A DNA stretch of 64,000 bases from Amycolatopsis cihanbeyliensis (lineage in GTDB: Bacteria > Actinomycetota > Actinomycetes > Mycobacteriales > Pseudonocardiaceae). The notes under the pieces are model-generated. The model was not told the origin of the DNA. It searched no databases and worked only from the letters and a program-made list of their open reading frames with translations. Numbering within the stretch: the stretch's first letter is position 1; every line of letters begins with the position of its first letter. The position numbers and the translations under genes were made by a program. Location of the stretch: positions 1,766,501-1,830,500 of the forward strand of contig NZ_VFML01000001.1 of NCBI RefSeq assembly GCF_006715045.1. Direction: 5' to 3'. Shown in pieces: positions 26,482 to 34,921 of the stretch.

Positions 26482-27264
26482 CTACTGCGGGTTGCCGTCG
26501 CCGGGGGTGGGCCTGGAGGTCCCGGGCACCGACCGCATGGTCACCGTCGCCTCGCCGTTCCCCCGTTCGTCGCCGTCCGGAGCCTTCCCCGCCGCCGCCT
26601 TCGTGGAACGGTCCTTTGTGGTCGATGAGCCACGGCGGCGCCGGTGCTGTTGGTAACTCTCGTACCCGTAGGCCGCGGTCAGCCCCGCGATCAACCCGAG
26701 AAACAGGGCGACCGCGGCGAATCGGAACTTTCCGCCGACGAGCTCCTCCGCCGGGGTCGGACTGATCACCGGTTCGGAACGGATGTAGGTGGACTCCGGG
26801 GCTTCGAGGGTCTCCTGCCTGCTACGCAACTCCTCGCGTGCGCGGTCCAGCACCTCGGCCACCGTGCGGGTGGAACCCTCCGGTGTCCGGCTGGTGGCCA
26901 CCACCACGATGAACGGCCCGGACAGCTGACCGTTACCGACCTCGTAGCTGAGCGCGTCCTCGCTGTCACCGGTGAACCGCTCGACGGTCGCCGGGTCACG
27001 CAGGGTCTCGATCAGGATCTGCGCGCTCGTGGTGAGGCTGGCATCGAAGGCGAGCAACGGGTTGATCCTCTCGGCGGGGGTGGGCTCGCCGACGGTGACC
27101 CTGGCGCCGGAAGAAGGCGCGGTGAGCACGATCGTACCGGTGGACTCGTACTGCGGGTCGACCGAGACATACGCCACGCCGGCGAGGCCGAGCGCCGCCG
27201 CGAAAACCGGAACCGCGACATACCACCGGCGCAACAGGACGCGCAGCGTGCTCCAGAAGTCCAA
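26482..27264 (-). CDS. Wzz/YveK-like chain-length determinant protein
   Basis: About 260 residues. It starts DFWSTLRVLLRRWYVAVPVF, with the first helix at about 15-38, then an extracytoplasmic domain beginning DPQYESTGTIVLTAP, and a second helix GGKFRFAAVALFLGLIAGL near 190-208 preceded by the Pro motif SPTPAEEL. The Lys and Arg-rich cytoplasmic tail has no Walker motifs, so no tyrosine kinase is fused. The TTG at 27264 is chosen because GGAG lies eight bases before it and no ATG or GTG suits. It sets polymer length with Wzy; it is the first gene of the leftward arm. Confidence 0.75.
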   Translation of the reverse strand: MDFWSTLRVLLRRWYVAVPVFAAALGLAGVAYVSVDPQYESTGTIVLTAPSSGARVTVGEPTPAERINPLLAFDASLTTSAQILIETLRDPATVERFTGDSEDALSYEVGNGQLSGPFIVVVATSRTPEGSTRTVAEVLDRAREELRSRQETLEAPESTYIRSEPVISPTPAEELVGGKFRFAAVALFLGLIAGLTAAYGYESYQQHRRRRGSSTTKDRSTKAAAGKAPDGDERGNGEATVTMRSVPGTSRPTPGDGNPQ

Positions 27265-27451
27265 CGACGCTACTCCGATCAGTGCAGGGGTCTCGGGCGG
27301 GCTGACGAGGTTCGCCCCTCGGCAGGGCAATCGGCGTCTCGACTGAATCGTTACGCCCTGTTGCCAAAACGAGGTAACACCAACAGCGGCACGGCGATAC
27401 CGTCTCCACGGGCACGCCGCGGCCCGCCGAGCACGTGAAGGGGCCCGCCGA

Positions 27452-28684
27452 ATGTACCTGACCCGGTCGAGGCCGGACACCGCCCAGCAGCACAGGGGCC
27501 GCGGAAAGCTGCCGGGCGCGGTGTTCGCGTTGGGCACGGTCAGCCTGCTCACCGACATCTCCGCCGAGATGATCACGGCGTTCATGCCGGTTTACCTGAT
27601 CTACACCTTGCAGCTTTCCTATGTCCAATTCGGATTCCTGGACGGGTTGTACAACGGCGCGACCGCCATGCTGCGGCTGGTCGGTGGCTATGTCGCCGAC
27701 CGGTGGCGCAGGCCCAAACTGGTGGCACTGACCGGTTACGGTACGTCAGCCGTGGCCAAGCTGGCGTTCCCGATGGTCGGTGCGTCCGGGTTCGGGATCG
27801 GCGCGGTACTCGCCACCGACCGCGCCGGCAAGGGGCTGCGGACCGCGCCGCGGGACGCGCTCATCTCCCTGGCCACCCCGCCGGACCGGCTCGGCAGGGC
27901 GTTCGGCGTGCACCGATCCATGGACACGGTGGGCGCACTGCTCGGCCCGTTGGTCACTTTCTGGATCCTGCACGAACTCGGCAGCCGCTCCTCGCCGGTG
28001 TTCGTGGTCAGCTTCTGCTTCGCCGCGCTGGGCCTGATCGTGCTGGCCGCGTTCGTCCGGGAACGTGCCCCGGAGCCACGACGTACCGAGGCACCGGTGT
28101 CGCCACGCGCCTGCTTGGCGTTGCTGGCGGACCGCAGGATCAGGCGGATCACCCTCGCCGCGGGCGCGCTGGGCCTGGTGACCGTGAGCGACGCCTTCGT
28201 CTACCTGGTGCTGCAACGCACCACCGGCGTGCCGTTCGAGGTGCTTCCGCTGCTGCCACTCGGCACGGCACTGGTGTTCCTGCTCGCGGCGACGCCACTG
28301 GGCCTGCTCTCCGATCGGATCGGCCGTTGGCCGGTGTTCTTCGCCGGGCACGTCGCGCTGCTCGGCGTCTACCTGATGCTGCTCCCGGACGGCGGGGGCT
28401 ACCCGGTGCTGGTCGCCGCGCTGGTCCTGCACGGCTTGTTCTATGCCGCCACGGACGGTGTGCTGATGGCGTACGCGGGGCCGCTGGTGCCGCGGCGGTT
28501 GCGCGCGAGCGGGCTCGCCGTGGTGCAGACAGGGCAGGCACTGGCCCGGCTGCTGTCCTCGGTGCTCTTCGGCGTGCTGCTCGCCGCCGTCTCCGTGGGC
28601 TCGGCGGTGCTGGTCGTGCTCACCGCCTTCGTGCTCGCACTCACCGGCGCCGCGGTGCTGGTCGGGCGAAAGGGTGATTCGTGA
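27452..28684 (+). CDS. Major facilitator superfamily transporter
   Basis: A 410-residue, twelve-helix MFS protein. The first helix is GTVSLLTDISAEMITAFMPV; the loop between helices 2 and 3 carries GGYVADRWRRPK, the MFS signature A, and the equivalent GLLSDRIGRWPV lies in the second half. TDRAGKGLRTAPRDALIS resembles a small family of putative drug/efflux transporters. It diverges from the Wzz-like gene and overlaps the following propeller gene by 4 bp. Substrate unknown; export of a precursor or of a metabolite linked to the glycan is possible. Confidence 0.8.
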   Translation: MYLTRSRPDTAQQHRGRGKLPGAVFALGTVSLLTDISAEMITAFMPVYLIYTLQLSYVQFGFLDGLYNGATAMLRLVGGYVADRWRRPKLVALTGYGTSAVAKLAFPMVGASGFGIGAVLATDRAGKGLRTAPRDALISLATPPDRLGRAFGVHRSMDTVGALLGPLVTFWILHELGSRSSPVFVVSFCFAALGLIVLAAFVRERAPEPRRTEAPVSPRACLALLADRRIRRITLAAGALGLVTVSDAFVYLVLQRTTGVPFEVLPLLPLGTALVFLLAATPLGLLSDRIGRWPVFFAGHVALLGVYLMLLPDGGGYPVLVAALVLHGLFYAATDGVLMAYAGPLVPRRLRASGLAVVQTGQALARLLSSVLFGVLLAAVSVGSAVLVVLTAFVLALTGAAVLVGRKGDS

Positions 28685-29664
28685 GGAAATGGTTGCAGGC
28701 GCACCGGGTCGCGCTGGGCGTGGTGTCGATCGTGCTCGTGGTGCTGGCGGGCGGCGGTTACGTGGTCGGCACCGCGTTGGGCGGACCGGAGGAACCGGCT
28801 TCGGCCGGCCCGATCGCGCGCGGCGACCTGCTGTACGTCGACCTCGCCGGCGGCAGGGACCGGGTCCGCAAGACCCGGCTCGACCGGCCGGACGCGCCTT
28901 CGGCCGCCACCGAACTGCGCTGCCAGCGAGTGTACTCGGCGAGCGGGACGACGGTCTGCCTCCGGCTGGCCGGGCCGGGACCGAACTACGAGGCCGCGGT
29001 GCTCGACTCCGGTAACCAGGTGATCCGCACGATCGGCCTGCCGGGAGTTCCCAACCGCGCCCGCGTGTCGGAATCCGGCAACGTCGTTTCGTGGACGACA
29101 TTCGTGACCGGCGACTCGTACCTGACCCCGGGCGGCTTCTCCACCCGGACCGGGATACTGGACCTGCGCACCGGTGCGCTGGTGGAGTCGCTGGAGGAGT
29201 TCACCACCACGGTGAACGGTGAACCAATGGTGGCCGTGGACCGAAATTTTTGGGGCGTCACGGTGGCCGCGGACGACCGAACGTTCTACGCGACGCTGGC
29301 TTCCCAAAATCGAACCTGGTTGGTAAAAGGCGATCTGACGGCCAGGACGATGCGGGGCGTGCGGCAAGGGGCCGAATGTCCCTCGCTTTCACCCGATGGC
29401 GGCAGAATTGCCTACAAGAAACGGACCGGCAGGCTCGGCCCCTGGGCACTCGCGGTCCTCGACCTGCGTACGCACGAGGAGCGGGTGCTGCGGGACACCG
29501 CGGGGATCGATGATCAGGCGGTGTGGCTGAACGCCGATAACCTGGCATACGGGGGAACACCCGATTCGGGTAAAAAATCGACGATATTCACCGTGCCCGC
29601 CGACGGATCGGCACCGCAGGCGGTATTGATCGAGGAAGCCGCCTCACCGGTTCCCCTCCGTTAA
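28681..29664 (+). CDS. Membrane-anchored TolB/WD40-like beta-propeller protein
   Basis: A 327-residue protein with one N-terminal helix (VALGVVSIVLVVLAGGGYVV) that should leave the rest outside the cell. The outer part has propeller-like repeats with PD40-type motifs such as SLSPDGGRIAYKKRTG and a final TIFTVPADGSAPQAV strand. No catalytic residues are evident. GTG start overlapping the MFS stop. The local base composition in its last third is slightly less GC-rich than its neighbours. Role unknown; sensing or scaffolding at the membrane is inferred from the anchor and fold. Confidence 0.6.
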   Translation: MRKWLQAHRVALGVVSIVLVVLAGGGYVVGTALGGPEEPASAGPIARGDLLYVDLAGGRDRVRKTRLDRPDAPSAATELRCQRVYSASGTTVCLRLAGPGPNYEAAVLDSGNQVIRTIGLPGVPNRARVSESGNVVSWTTFVTGDSYLTPGGFSTRTGILDLRTGALVESLEEFTTTVNGEPMVAVDRNFWGVTVAADDRTFYATLASQNRTWLVKGDLTARTMRGVRQGAECPSLSPDGGRIAYKKRTGRLGPWALAVLDLRTHEERVLRDTAGIDDQAVWLNADNLAYGGTPDSGKKSTIFTVPADGSAPQAVLIEEAASPVPLR

Positions 29665-29822
29665 GGCAAAATCGCCCAACGCACGCACCGGGCCGCTGTA
29701 ACGTTTCCGGACCCGGGACGACATTTTCAAAGGGTGGACGTCGCCGTCCCGGATCGCACAACGCTCTTTCGCGCAGGACTCGATACTCAACGAGACTGGT
29801 CACGTCGGACCGAGGGGACATG

Positions 29823-30689
29823 ATGAGCGAGGACAGATCGGTGGTCACGGTGGTGCACGAGGCCCCGCCGCGCACCGTACGGGTTGGCCCGATCGACGTG
29901 GCGCCACTGCCCGAGGCGGCGGTCGTCCGGTTGGTCGAACGAGCCTGGTCTCGCCACACCGGTGGCTGGATCGCCACCGCGAACGTGGATATCGCGCGGG
30001 CCGCGGCCCGGGACGCCGAGGCGGCCGCCCTGCTCGCCGAGGCCGATCTGGTGGTCGCCGATGGCATGCCGATCGTGTGGGCTGCGCGGCTCGCGGGTCA
30101 CCCGGTGCCGGAACGGGTCACCGGTTCCGCGCTGGTTTTCTCCCTCACCGAGGCGGCCGCCCGCGCGGGACGCTCGGTGTACCTGCTCGGCGGCGAGCCC
30201 GGGGTGCCGGAGGCCGCCGCCAGGGCGCTCGCCGACCGCTATCCGGGACTGCTGATCGCCGGCACCCACTCGCCCCCGCCGGGCTTCGACCGCACCGCGG
30301 ACGGCATGGCCGACGTGGTGCACAAGGTCGTCCGGGCACAGCCGGACCTGGTGCTGGCCGGGCTCGGTTTCCCCAAGCAGGAACGCACCATCCGGCGGTT
30401 GCGGGCGACGTTGCCGGATGCCTGGTACCTGGGCTGCGGTGCCGGGATCCCGATGGCGGCGGGGCAGTTCCGGCGCGCACCCGAGCTGGCGCAGCGCATC
30501 GGGGCGGAATGGGTGCACCGGCTCGCGCTCGAGCCACGCCGGCTCGCCGGCCGCTACCTGCGCGACGACGCTCCGTTCGCCGCCAGGCTGCTCACCGGGG
30601 CGTTGCTGCGCCGGGCCGCGACGCGCGTCGATCCGCAACCGGCCCGCTTCCGTCGCCTGAAGTCCGTACCGTCCGTGCAGGAGTCGTGA
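29823..30689 (+). CDS. WecB/TagA/CpsF family glycosyltransferase (GT26)
   Basis: A 288-residue enzyme that transfers a sugar to polyprenyl-linked GlcNAc in teichoic acid and capsule synthesis. Conserved residues are plain: TANVDIARAAARD, ADLVVADGMPIVWAARL with the catalytic-loop Asp, VYLLGGEPGVPEAAA, and LVLAGLGFPKQER near 178-190. The C-terminal appendage AQRIGAEWVHRLALEPRRL is the membrane-touching segment typical of TagA proteins. The second of two adjacent ATGs (29823) is better spaced from GAGGGG. It overlaps or abuts the GT2-GT4 fusion gene. Confidence 0.88.
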   Translation: MSEDRSVVTVVHEAPPRTVRVGPIDVAPLPEAAVVRLVERAWSRHTGGWIATANVDIARAAARDAEAAALLAEADLVVADGMPIVWAARLAGHPVPERVTGSALVFSLTEAAARAGRSVYLLGGEPGVPEAAARALADRYPGLLIAGTHSPPPGFDRTADGMADVVHKVVRAQPDLVLAGLGFPKQERTIRRLRATLPDAWYLGCGAGIPMAAGQFRRAPELAQRIGAEWVHRLALEPRRLAGRYLRDDAPFAARLLTGALLRRAATRVDPQPARFRRLKSVPSVQES

Positions 30690-32773
30690 ACCACCCGATG
30701 TCGCAGACCACCGCCCGTCCGCTCGCCGTCGTGATCGTCACGCACAACAGCGCGGGGGTGATCGAGGGCTGCCTGCGCTCGGTGGTCATGGCGACCGGGC
30801 CGCACCTCGCGCGCCTGCTCGTGGTGGACAACGCCTCCGGTGACGACACCCTTGCCGTGGTGGCCAGGACCGACCCGGAGGCGATGGTGCTCTCCACGGG
30901 CGGCAACCACGGGTTCGCGGCGGGGGTGAACGCCGGGATCGAGGCCGCGCCGGGGTGCGACATACTGGTGCTGAACCCGGACATCCGGTTGCGGCCTGGC
31001 AGCGTCGACGCGCTGCGGTCGGCCCTGGTGCGGTCCGGCGCCGGAATCGCGGTGCCGCGACTACTGGACGCCGACGGCAACCGGCAGCCGTCCCTGCGCA
31101 GGCGCCCCACCACGATGCGCGCGCTCGGCGAGGCCGTGCTCGGCGGCCACCGAGCCGGTCGCGTCCCCGCGCTCGGCGAGTTGGTCGTCGACGACCGTAC
31201 GTACACGCGGCCGGGCCCGGTCGACTGGGCGACCGGCGCGGCCTGGCTGGTCTCCCGGGACTGCATCGACACCGTCGGACGGTTGGACGAGCGCTACTTC
31301 CTGTACTCCGAGGAGACCGAGTACATGCTGCGCGCGGGCCGGGCCGGCTTCGAGGTCCGGTACGAGCCTGCCGCCACCGCCACGCACCTCGGCGGGGAGC
31401 AGGGCAGCTCCGCCCGGTTGTGGGCGCTGGCCGCGACCAACCGGGTACGGCTGCGCAGGGAGCGGGACGGCCGCCTCGCCGCGCTCACCATGTGGTTCGC
31501 CGTGCTGCTGAACGAGCTGCCGAGGGCGCTGCTGCGCCGCGGGCCGTCCGGGGCACGGCACCGGCACGCGTTGCGCGCGCTGCTGTTCCCGCGCCGCTGG
31601 CCCACCCCACCCGGTACCGAGCAGGGCTACCTGTGCTTCTCGGCGCAGGACTGGTGGTACCACAACCGGGCGCATTCGGACTTCCAGCTGATGCGCACGG
31701 TCGCGCGGCGACGCCCGGTGCTGGTGGTGAACAGCATCGGGATGCGGATGCCGGTACCCGGGCGCAGCACCCAGGTGCTCCGCCGCATCCTGCGCAAACT
31801 GCGCAGCGTGGCGATGCTGGTCCGCCGCCCGCTGCCGGACCTGCCGAACTTCCACGTGATGTCCCCGCTCCCGCTGCCGTTCTACGGCTCACCGTGGCTG
31901 CGCCGGGTGAACGCGGTGCTGATCAGGACGCAGGTGCGGGTGGTATGCGCCCTGCTCCGGCTCGGCAAACCGGTGATCATGGTGACCATTCCGACGGCCT
32001 GGGACGTGGTCCGACCGATGCCGCGCCGGTCGCTGGTGTTCAATCGCTCCGACCGGCACTCGGACTTCCCCGAGTCCGACCGTGCCACCATCGAGAACCT
32101 GGAACGTGACCTGCTTCGGCATGCCGACCGGGTGCTGTACGTCAGCCATGCCCTGCTGGACGAGGAACGCGAGCTGACCGGCGAGCGGGCGCATTTCCTC
32201 GACCACGGGGTGGACCTCGAGCACTTCAGGGCCGGTACCGAACCGCCGGCGGAGCTGCGGGGGATCCCGGGGCCACGGATCGGTTTCTTCGGCGCGCTCG
32301 ACGACTACCTCGTCGACTTCGACCTGCTGGAGCGGATCGCGGCCGAGCTGCCGGAAGCGGCGCTGGTGCTGATCGGTGACTCCACGCATCCGATGGAACG
32401 GTTCGAGAAGTACCCGAACGTGCACTGGCTCGGGTTTCGCCCGTACGAGACGATTCCGGCATACGGCTCCGGATTCGACGTAGCGATCATGCCATGGCTG
32501 AACAATTCGTGGATACGGCATTCCAACCCGATCAAGCTCAAGGAGTACCTCGCGCTCGGGTTGCCGGTGGTGAGCACGGAGTTCGCCGAACTGTCCGGCT
32601 ATCGCGACCGGGTCCGGTCGGCGACCGGTCACGCCGAGTTCGTCGAGGCCGTTCGGGACAGCCTGGCCACGGGCGGGCCGGCCACCCCCGAGCAGCTACG
32701 GACCTCGGTGCTGCCGTTCTCCTGGACCTCCCGGGCCGCCGAACTGACGACGCTGGCCGAGTCGCCGGAATGA
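30686..32773 (+). CDS. Two-domain glycosyltransferase: GT2 fused to GT4-like
   Basis: A 695-residue protein with two transferases. Residues about 12-270 are a GT-A family 2 domain: PLAVVIVTHNSAG, LLVVDNASGDDTL, GNHGFAAGVN, the metal-binding region ILVLNPDIRLR and ATGAAWLVSRDCID with YFLYSEETEYMLR. Residues about 320-690 are a GT-B domain: LDHGVDLEHFRAG, PRIGFFGALDDYLVDFDLL, ALVLIGDST, then IMPWLNNSWIRHSNPIKLKE and YLALGLPVVST. The start is GTG 30686 (GTGA overlap with the WecB gene) or ATG 30698. The halves could add two successive sugars. No frameshift is visible between them. Confidence 0.82.
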   Translation: MNHPMSQTTARPLAVVIVTHNSAGVIEGCLRSVVMATGPHLARLLVVDNASGDDTLAVVARTDPEAMVLSTGGNHGFAAGVNAGIEAAPGCDILVLNPDIRLRPGSVDALRSALVRSGAGIAVPRLLDADGNRQPSLRRRPTTMRALGEAVLGGHRAGRVPALGELVVDDRTYTRPGPVDWATGAAWLVSRDCIDTVGRLDERYFLYSEETEYMLRAGRAGFEVRYEPAATATHLGGEQGSSARLWALAATNRVRLRRERDGRLAALTMWFAVLLNELPRALLRRGPSGARHRHALRALLFPRRWPTPPGTEQGYLCFSAQDWWYHNRAHSDFQLMRTVARRRPVLVVNSIGMRMPVPGRSTQVLRRILRKLRSVAMLVRRPLPDLPNFHVMSPLPLPFYGSPWLRRVNAVLIRTQVRVVCALLRLGKPVIMVTIPTAWDVVRPMPRRSLVFNRSDRHSDFPESDRATIENLERDLLRHADRVLYVSHALLDEERELTGERAHFLDHGVDLEHFRAGTEPPAELRGIPGPRIGFFGALDDYLVDFDLLERIAAELPEAALVLIGDSTHPMERFEKYPNVHWLGFRPYETIPAYGSGFDVAIMPWLNNSWIRHSNPIKLKEYLALGLPVVSTEFAELSGYRDRVRSATGHAEFVEAVRDSLATGGPATPEQLRTSVLPFSWTSRAAELTTLAESPE

Positions 32774-34068
32774 ACCGGCGCAGGCGGGCCCTCCTGCTCG
32801 GCGCCGCACTGGCCGTGCCGGTGCTGGTCGCCACGCTGGTGCTGGACCACGACACGGTGCCGGACCGGCCCGCGACGGCCACCCGGCCGGCGGTGGCGGA
32901 GCTGGACCGGGTCCCGTGGGAAGGCGGACCCGCCTACTACGAGGCCTTCCCGGCCGCGGCGGCCGCGGGGTGGACCGACCCCGGTTTCTTCCCGATCGGT
33001 GTCTGGTTCGAGGCGGTCACCTCCCAGCGGGACGTGGACCTGGACAGGGCCGCGGGCCTGAACACCTACTTCGAGCTGACCACCTCCAGCGATCCCGCGT
33101 TGATCAGGGAGAACGGCATGTTCGCGTTGCCGAGCGCGCAACTGCCTGGGTACGGCGAGGAAACCGTCGGTTGGGTGCTCACCGACGAGGTGGACCTGTG
33201 GGCACACGAGGGCGACGCCCCGTGGACGGGGAACTCGCCGGGACAGGGGCAGATCTGCGTTCCCGAGTCCGCGTTGTGCGGCTACACCGTGCTGGACACG
33301 CTGCGGAAGCGGCTCCCACCGGACGACGGGCGGCTCCGGTACGCCAACTTCGGTTTCGGGATGAGCTTCTTCATCGAGGACGACCTCGCGGCCCGTTTCC
33401 TCGACTACACCGACGCCTCCTCACTGGACGTCTACTGGTACACCGACGAGGGTATGTGCGGGTTGTCCAGCACCCCGGAGAATGTCTGCCGGTTCGCCGC
33501 GTCCTACGGGTCTACAATGGACCGGATCAGGAAGCTGGACGGGATGAACGGCGAGCGGCAGCCGATCTACGCCTTCGTCGAGGTCGGCCTCCCGTTCGAG
33601 AAGTTCGACACCCGCATCCAGCCGGCCGAGCTGGCCGGTGCGGTGATGAACTCGCTGATCCACGAGGCACGGGGCATCATCTACTTCAACCACAACTTCG
33701 GCGGGGACTGCATCAGCCAGCATGTGCTGCGCGGCCCGTGTGGCGCGGAGATCCGGCCCGCGGTGACCGAGGTGAACCGCCGGATCACCGAGCTGGCCCC
33801 GGTGCTCAACACCCGGTCCTTCCGGCACGAGTTCGCGCCGGGGATGGACACCATGTTGAAGCGGCACGACGGCTCTTACTACGTGTTCGCCATGGTGGGG
33901 CGGGGCACGCCCGCGGGAACGCACACGCTGCGCCTGCCCGCCGGCCTGGACGCGCGGCGGGCGGAGGTGCTCTTCGAGGACCGTGCGGTCGAGATTGTGG
34001 ACGGTACGCTCACCGACGCCTTCGACGCCGAGCACACCTACCACATCTACCGCGTCGCTCCCGGCTGA
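32770..34068 (+). CDS. Secreted glycosidase-like protein of unknown family
   Basis: A 432-residue protein with an N-terminal signal or anchor segment (RRALLLGAALAVPVLVATLVL). The rest looks like a TIM barrel followed by a beta-sandwich: FPIGVWFEAVTSQRDVDLD, GWVLTDEVDLW, YTDASSLDVYWYT, YAFVEVGLPFEKFD with a candidate nucleophile Glu, EARGIIYFNHNFGGDC, then a C-terminal strand-rich domain around YVFAMVGRGTPAG. Acidic residues at strand ends fit a glycoside hydrolase, but no numbered family could be named. It overlaps the fusion glycosyltransferase by 4 bp and so is part of the glycan operon, perhaps trimming or releasing polymer. Confidence 0.5.
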   Translation: MNRRRRALLLGAALAVPVLVATLVLDHDTVPDRPATATRPAVAELDRVPWEGGPAYYEAFPAAAAAGWTDPGFFPIGVWFEAVTSQRDVDLDRAAGLNTYFELTTSSDPALIRENGMFALPSAQLPGYGEETVGWVLTDEVDLWAHEGDAPWTGNSPGQGQICVPESALCGYTVLDTLRKRLPPDDGRLRYANFGFGMSFFIEDDLAARFLDYTDASSLDVYWYTDEGMCGLSSTPENVCRFAASYGSTMDRIRKLDGMNGERQPIYAFVEVGLPFEKFDTRIQPAELAGAVMNSLIHEARGIIYFNHNFGGDCISQHVLRGPCGAEIRPAVTEVNRRITELAPVLNTRSFRHEFAPGMDTMLKRHDGSYYVFAMVGRGTPAGTHTLRLPAGLDARRAEVLFEDRAVEIVDGTLTDAFDAEHTYHIYRVAPG

Positions 34069-34222
34069 TCGCCCGCGGGAAACGCCGTACCGGCCCATCC
34101 GCGGAGTGCTGTTGCCAGTGCGGTCCGTGCCGGGCAGCATGGGGTGCGACGTCCACGGCGGGCCTCGCCGCGCTGGGAAAGCCCGAGTGCGGGGAGAGTT
34201 CGAGTGCGGGGAGAAGTCCGAG

Positions 34223-34921
34223 GTGACCGGTCAGATCGAACGCCGGGTGCTCGTCGTCGACGACGACGAGCGGGTCCGCACGGTCGTGATGTGGCGACTG
34301 GAGGCCGACGGGTTCATGGTGACCCAGGCCGGGAACGGCCGGGCCGCCGCCGACCAGATCGCCGCACAGCCACCCGATCTGGTCGTGCTCGACCTGTCCC
34401 TGCCCGAGTTGGACGGTCTGGACGTGCTGCGCCTGGTGCGGCGGGACGATCTGCTGCGGCAGGCCCGGTTGCCGGTGCTCGTGCTGAGTGGTCGCGACGG
34501 TGAGGAGGAACGGATCACCGGCCTCGAGCTCGGCGCGGACGACTACCTGGTGAAACCGTTCTCGCCCGAGGAACTCGCCGCGCGGGTACGGTCGGTGCTG
34601 CGTCGTAGCACCCCTGCCCCGGCGGCCCCGGGGCTGCGGCTGGATGCCATCCACCACCGGGTCACCGTGAACGGGGAGACGGTCGAGCTCACCGGCAAGG
34701 AGTTCGACCTGCTCGCCTTCCTGGCCCGGCATCCACGCCAGGTGTTCACCCGCGAACAGTTGTTGCGCGCGGTATGGCAGGCACCGCCGGGTATGCAGTC
34801 CGAGGCCACGGTCACCGAGCACATACATCGGCTACGGCACAAGGTACGGGTGGACCCCGCGCGCCCACACTGGTTACGCACGGTACGCGGTGTCGGTTAC
34901 AGCTGGGAGCCCGCCGGATGA
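34223..34921 (+). CDS. OmpR/PhoB family response regulator
   Basis: A 232-residue DNA-binding regulator. The receiver domain (8-120) has the acidic pair Asp13-Asp14, phospho-acceptor Asp57 in VVLDLSLPELDGLDV, and Lys111. The winged-helix output domain (about 135-230) has LTGKEFDLLAFLARHPRQVF, TVTEHIHRLRHKV and TVRGVGYSWE. The GTG at 34223 is preceded by GGGGAGAAG. It overlaps the histidine kinase gene by 4 bp, so the two form a two-component pair. Confidence 0.9.
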   Translation: MTGQIERRVLVVDDDERVRTVVMWRLEADGFMVTQAGNGRAAADQIAAQPPDLVVLDLSLPELDGLDVLRLVRRDDLLRQARLPVLVLSGRDGEEERITGLELGADDYLVKPFSPEELAARVRSVLRRSTPAPAAPGLRLDAIHHRVTVNGETVELTGKEFDLLAFLARHPRQVFTREQLLRAVWQAPPGMQSEATVTEHIHRLRHKVRVDPARPHWLRTVRGVGYSWEPAG

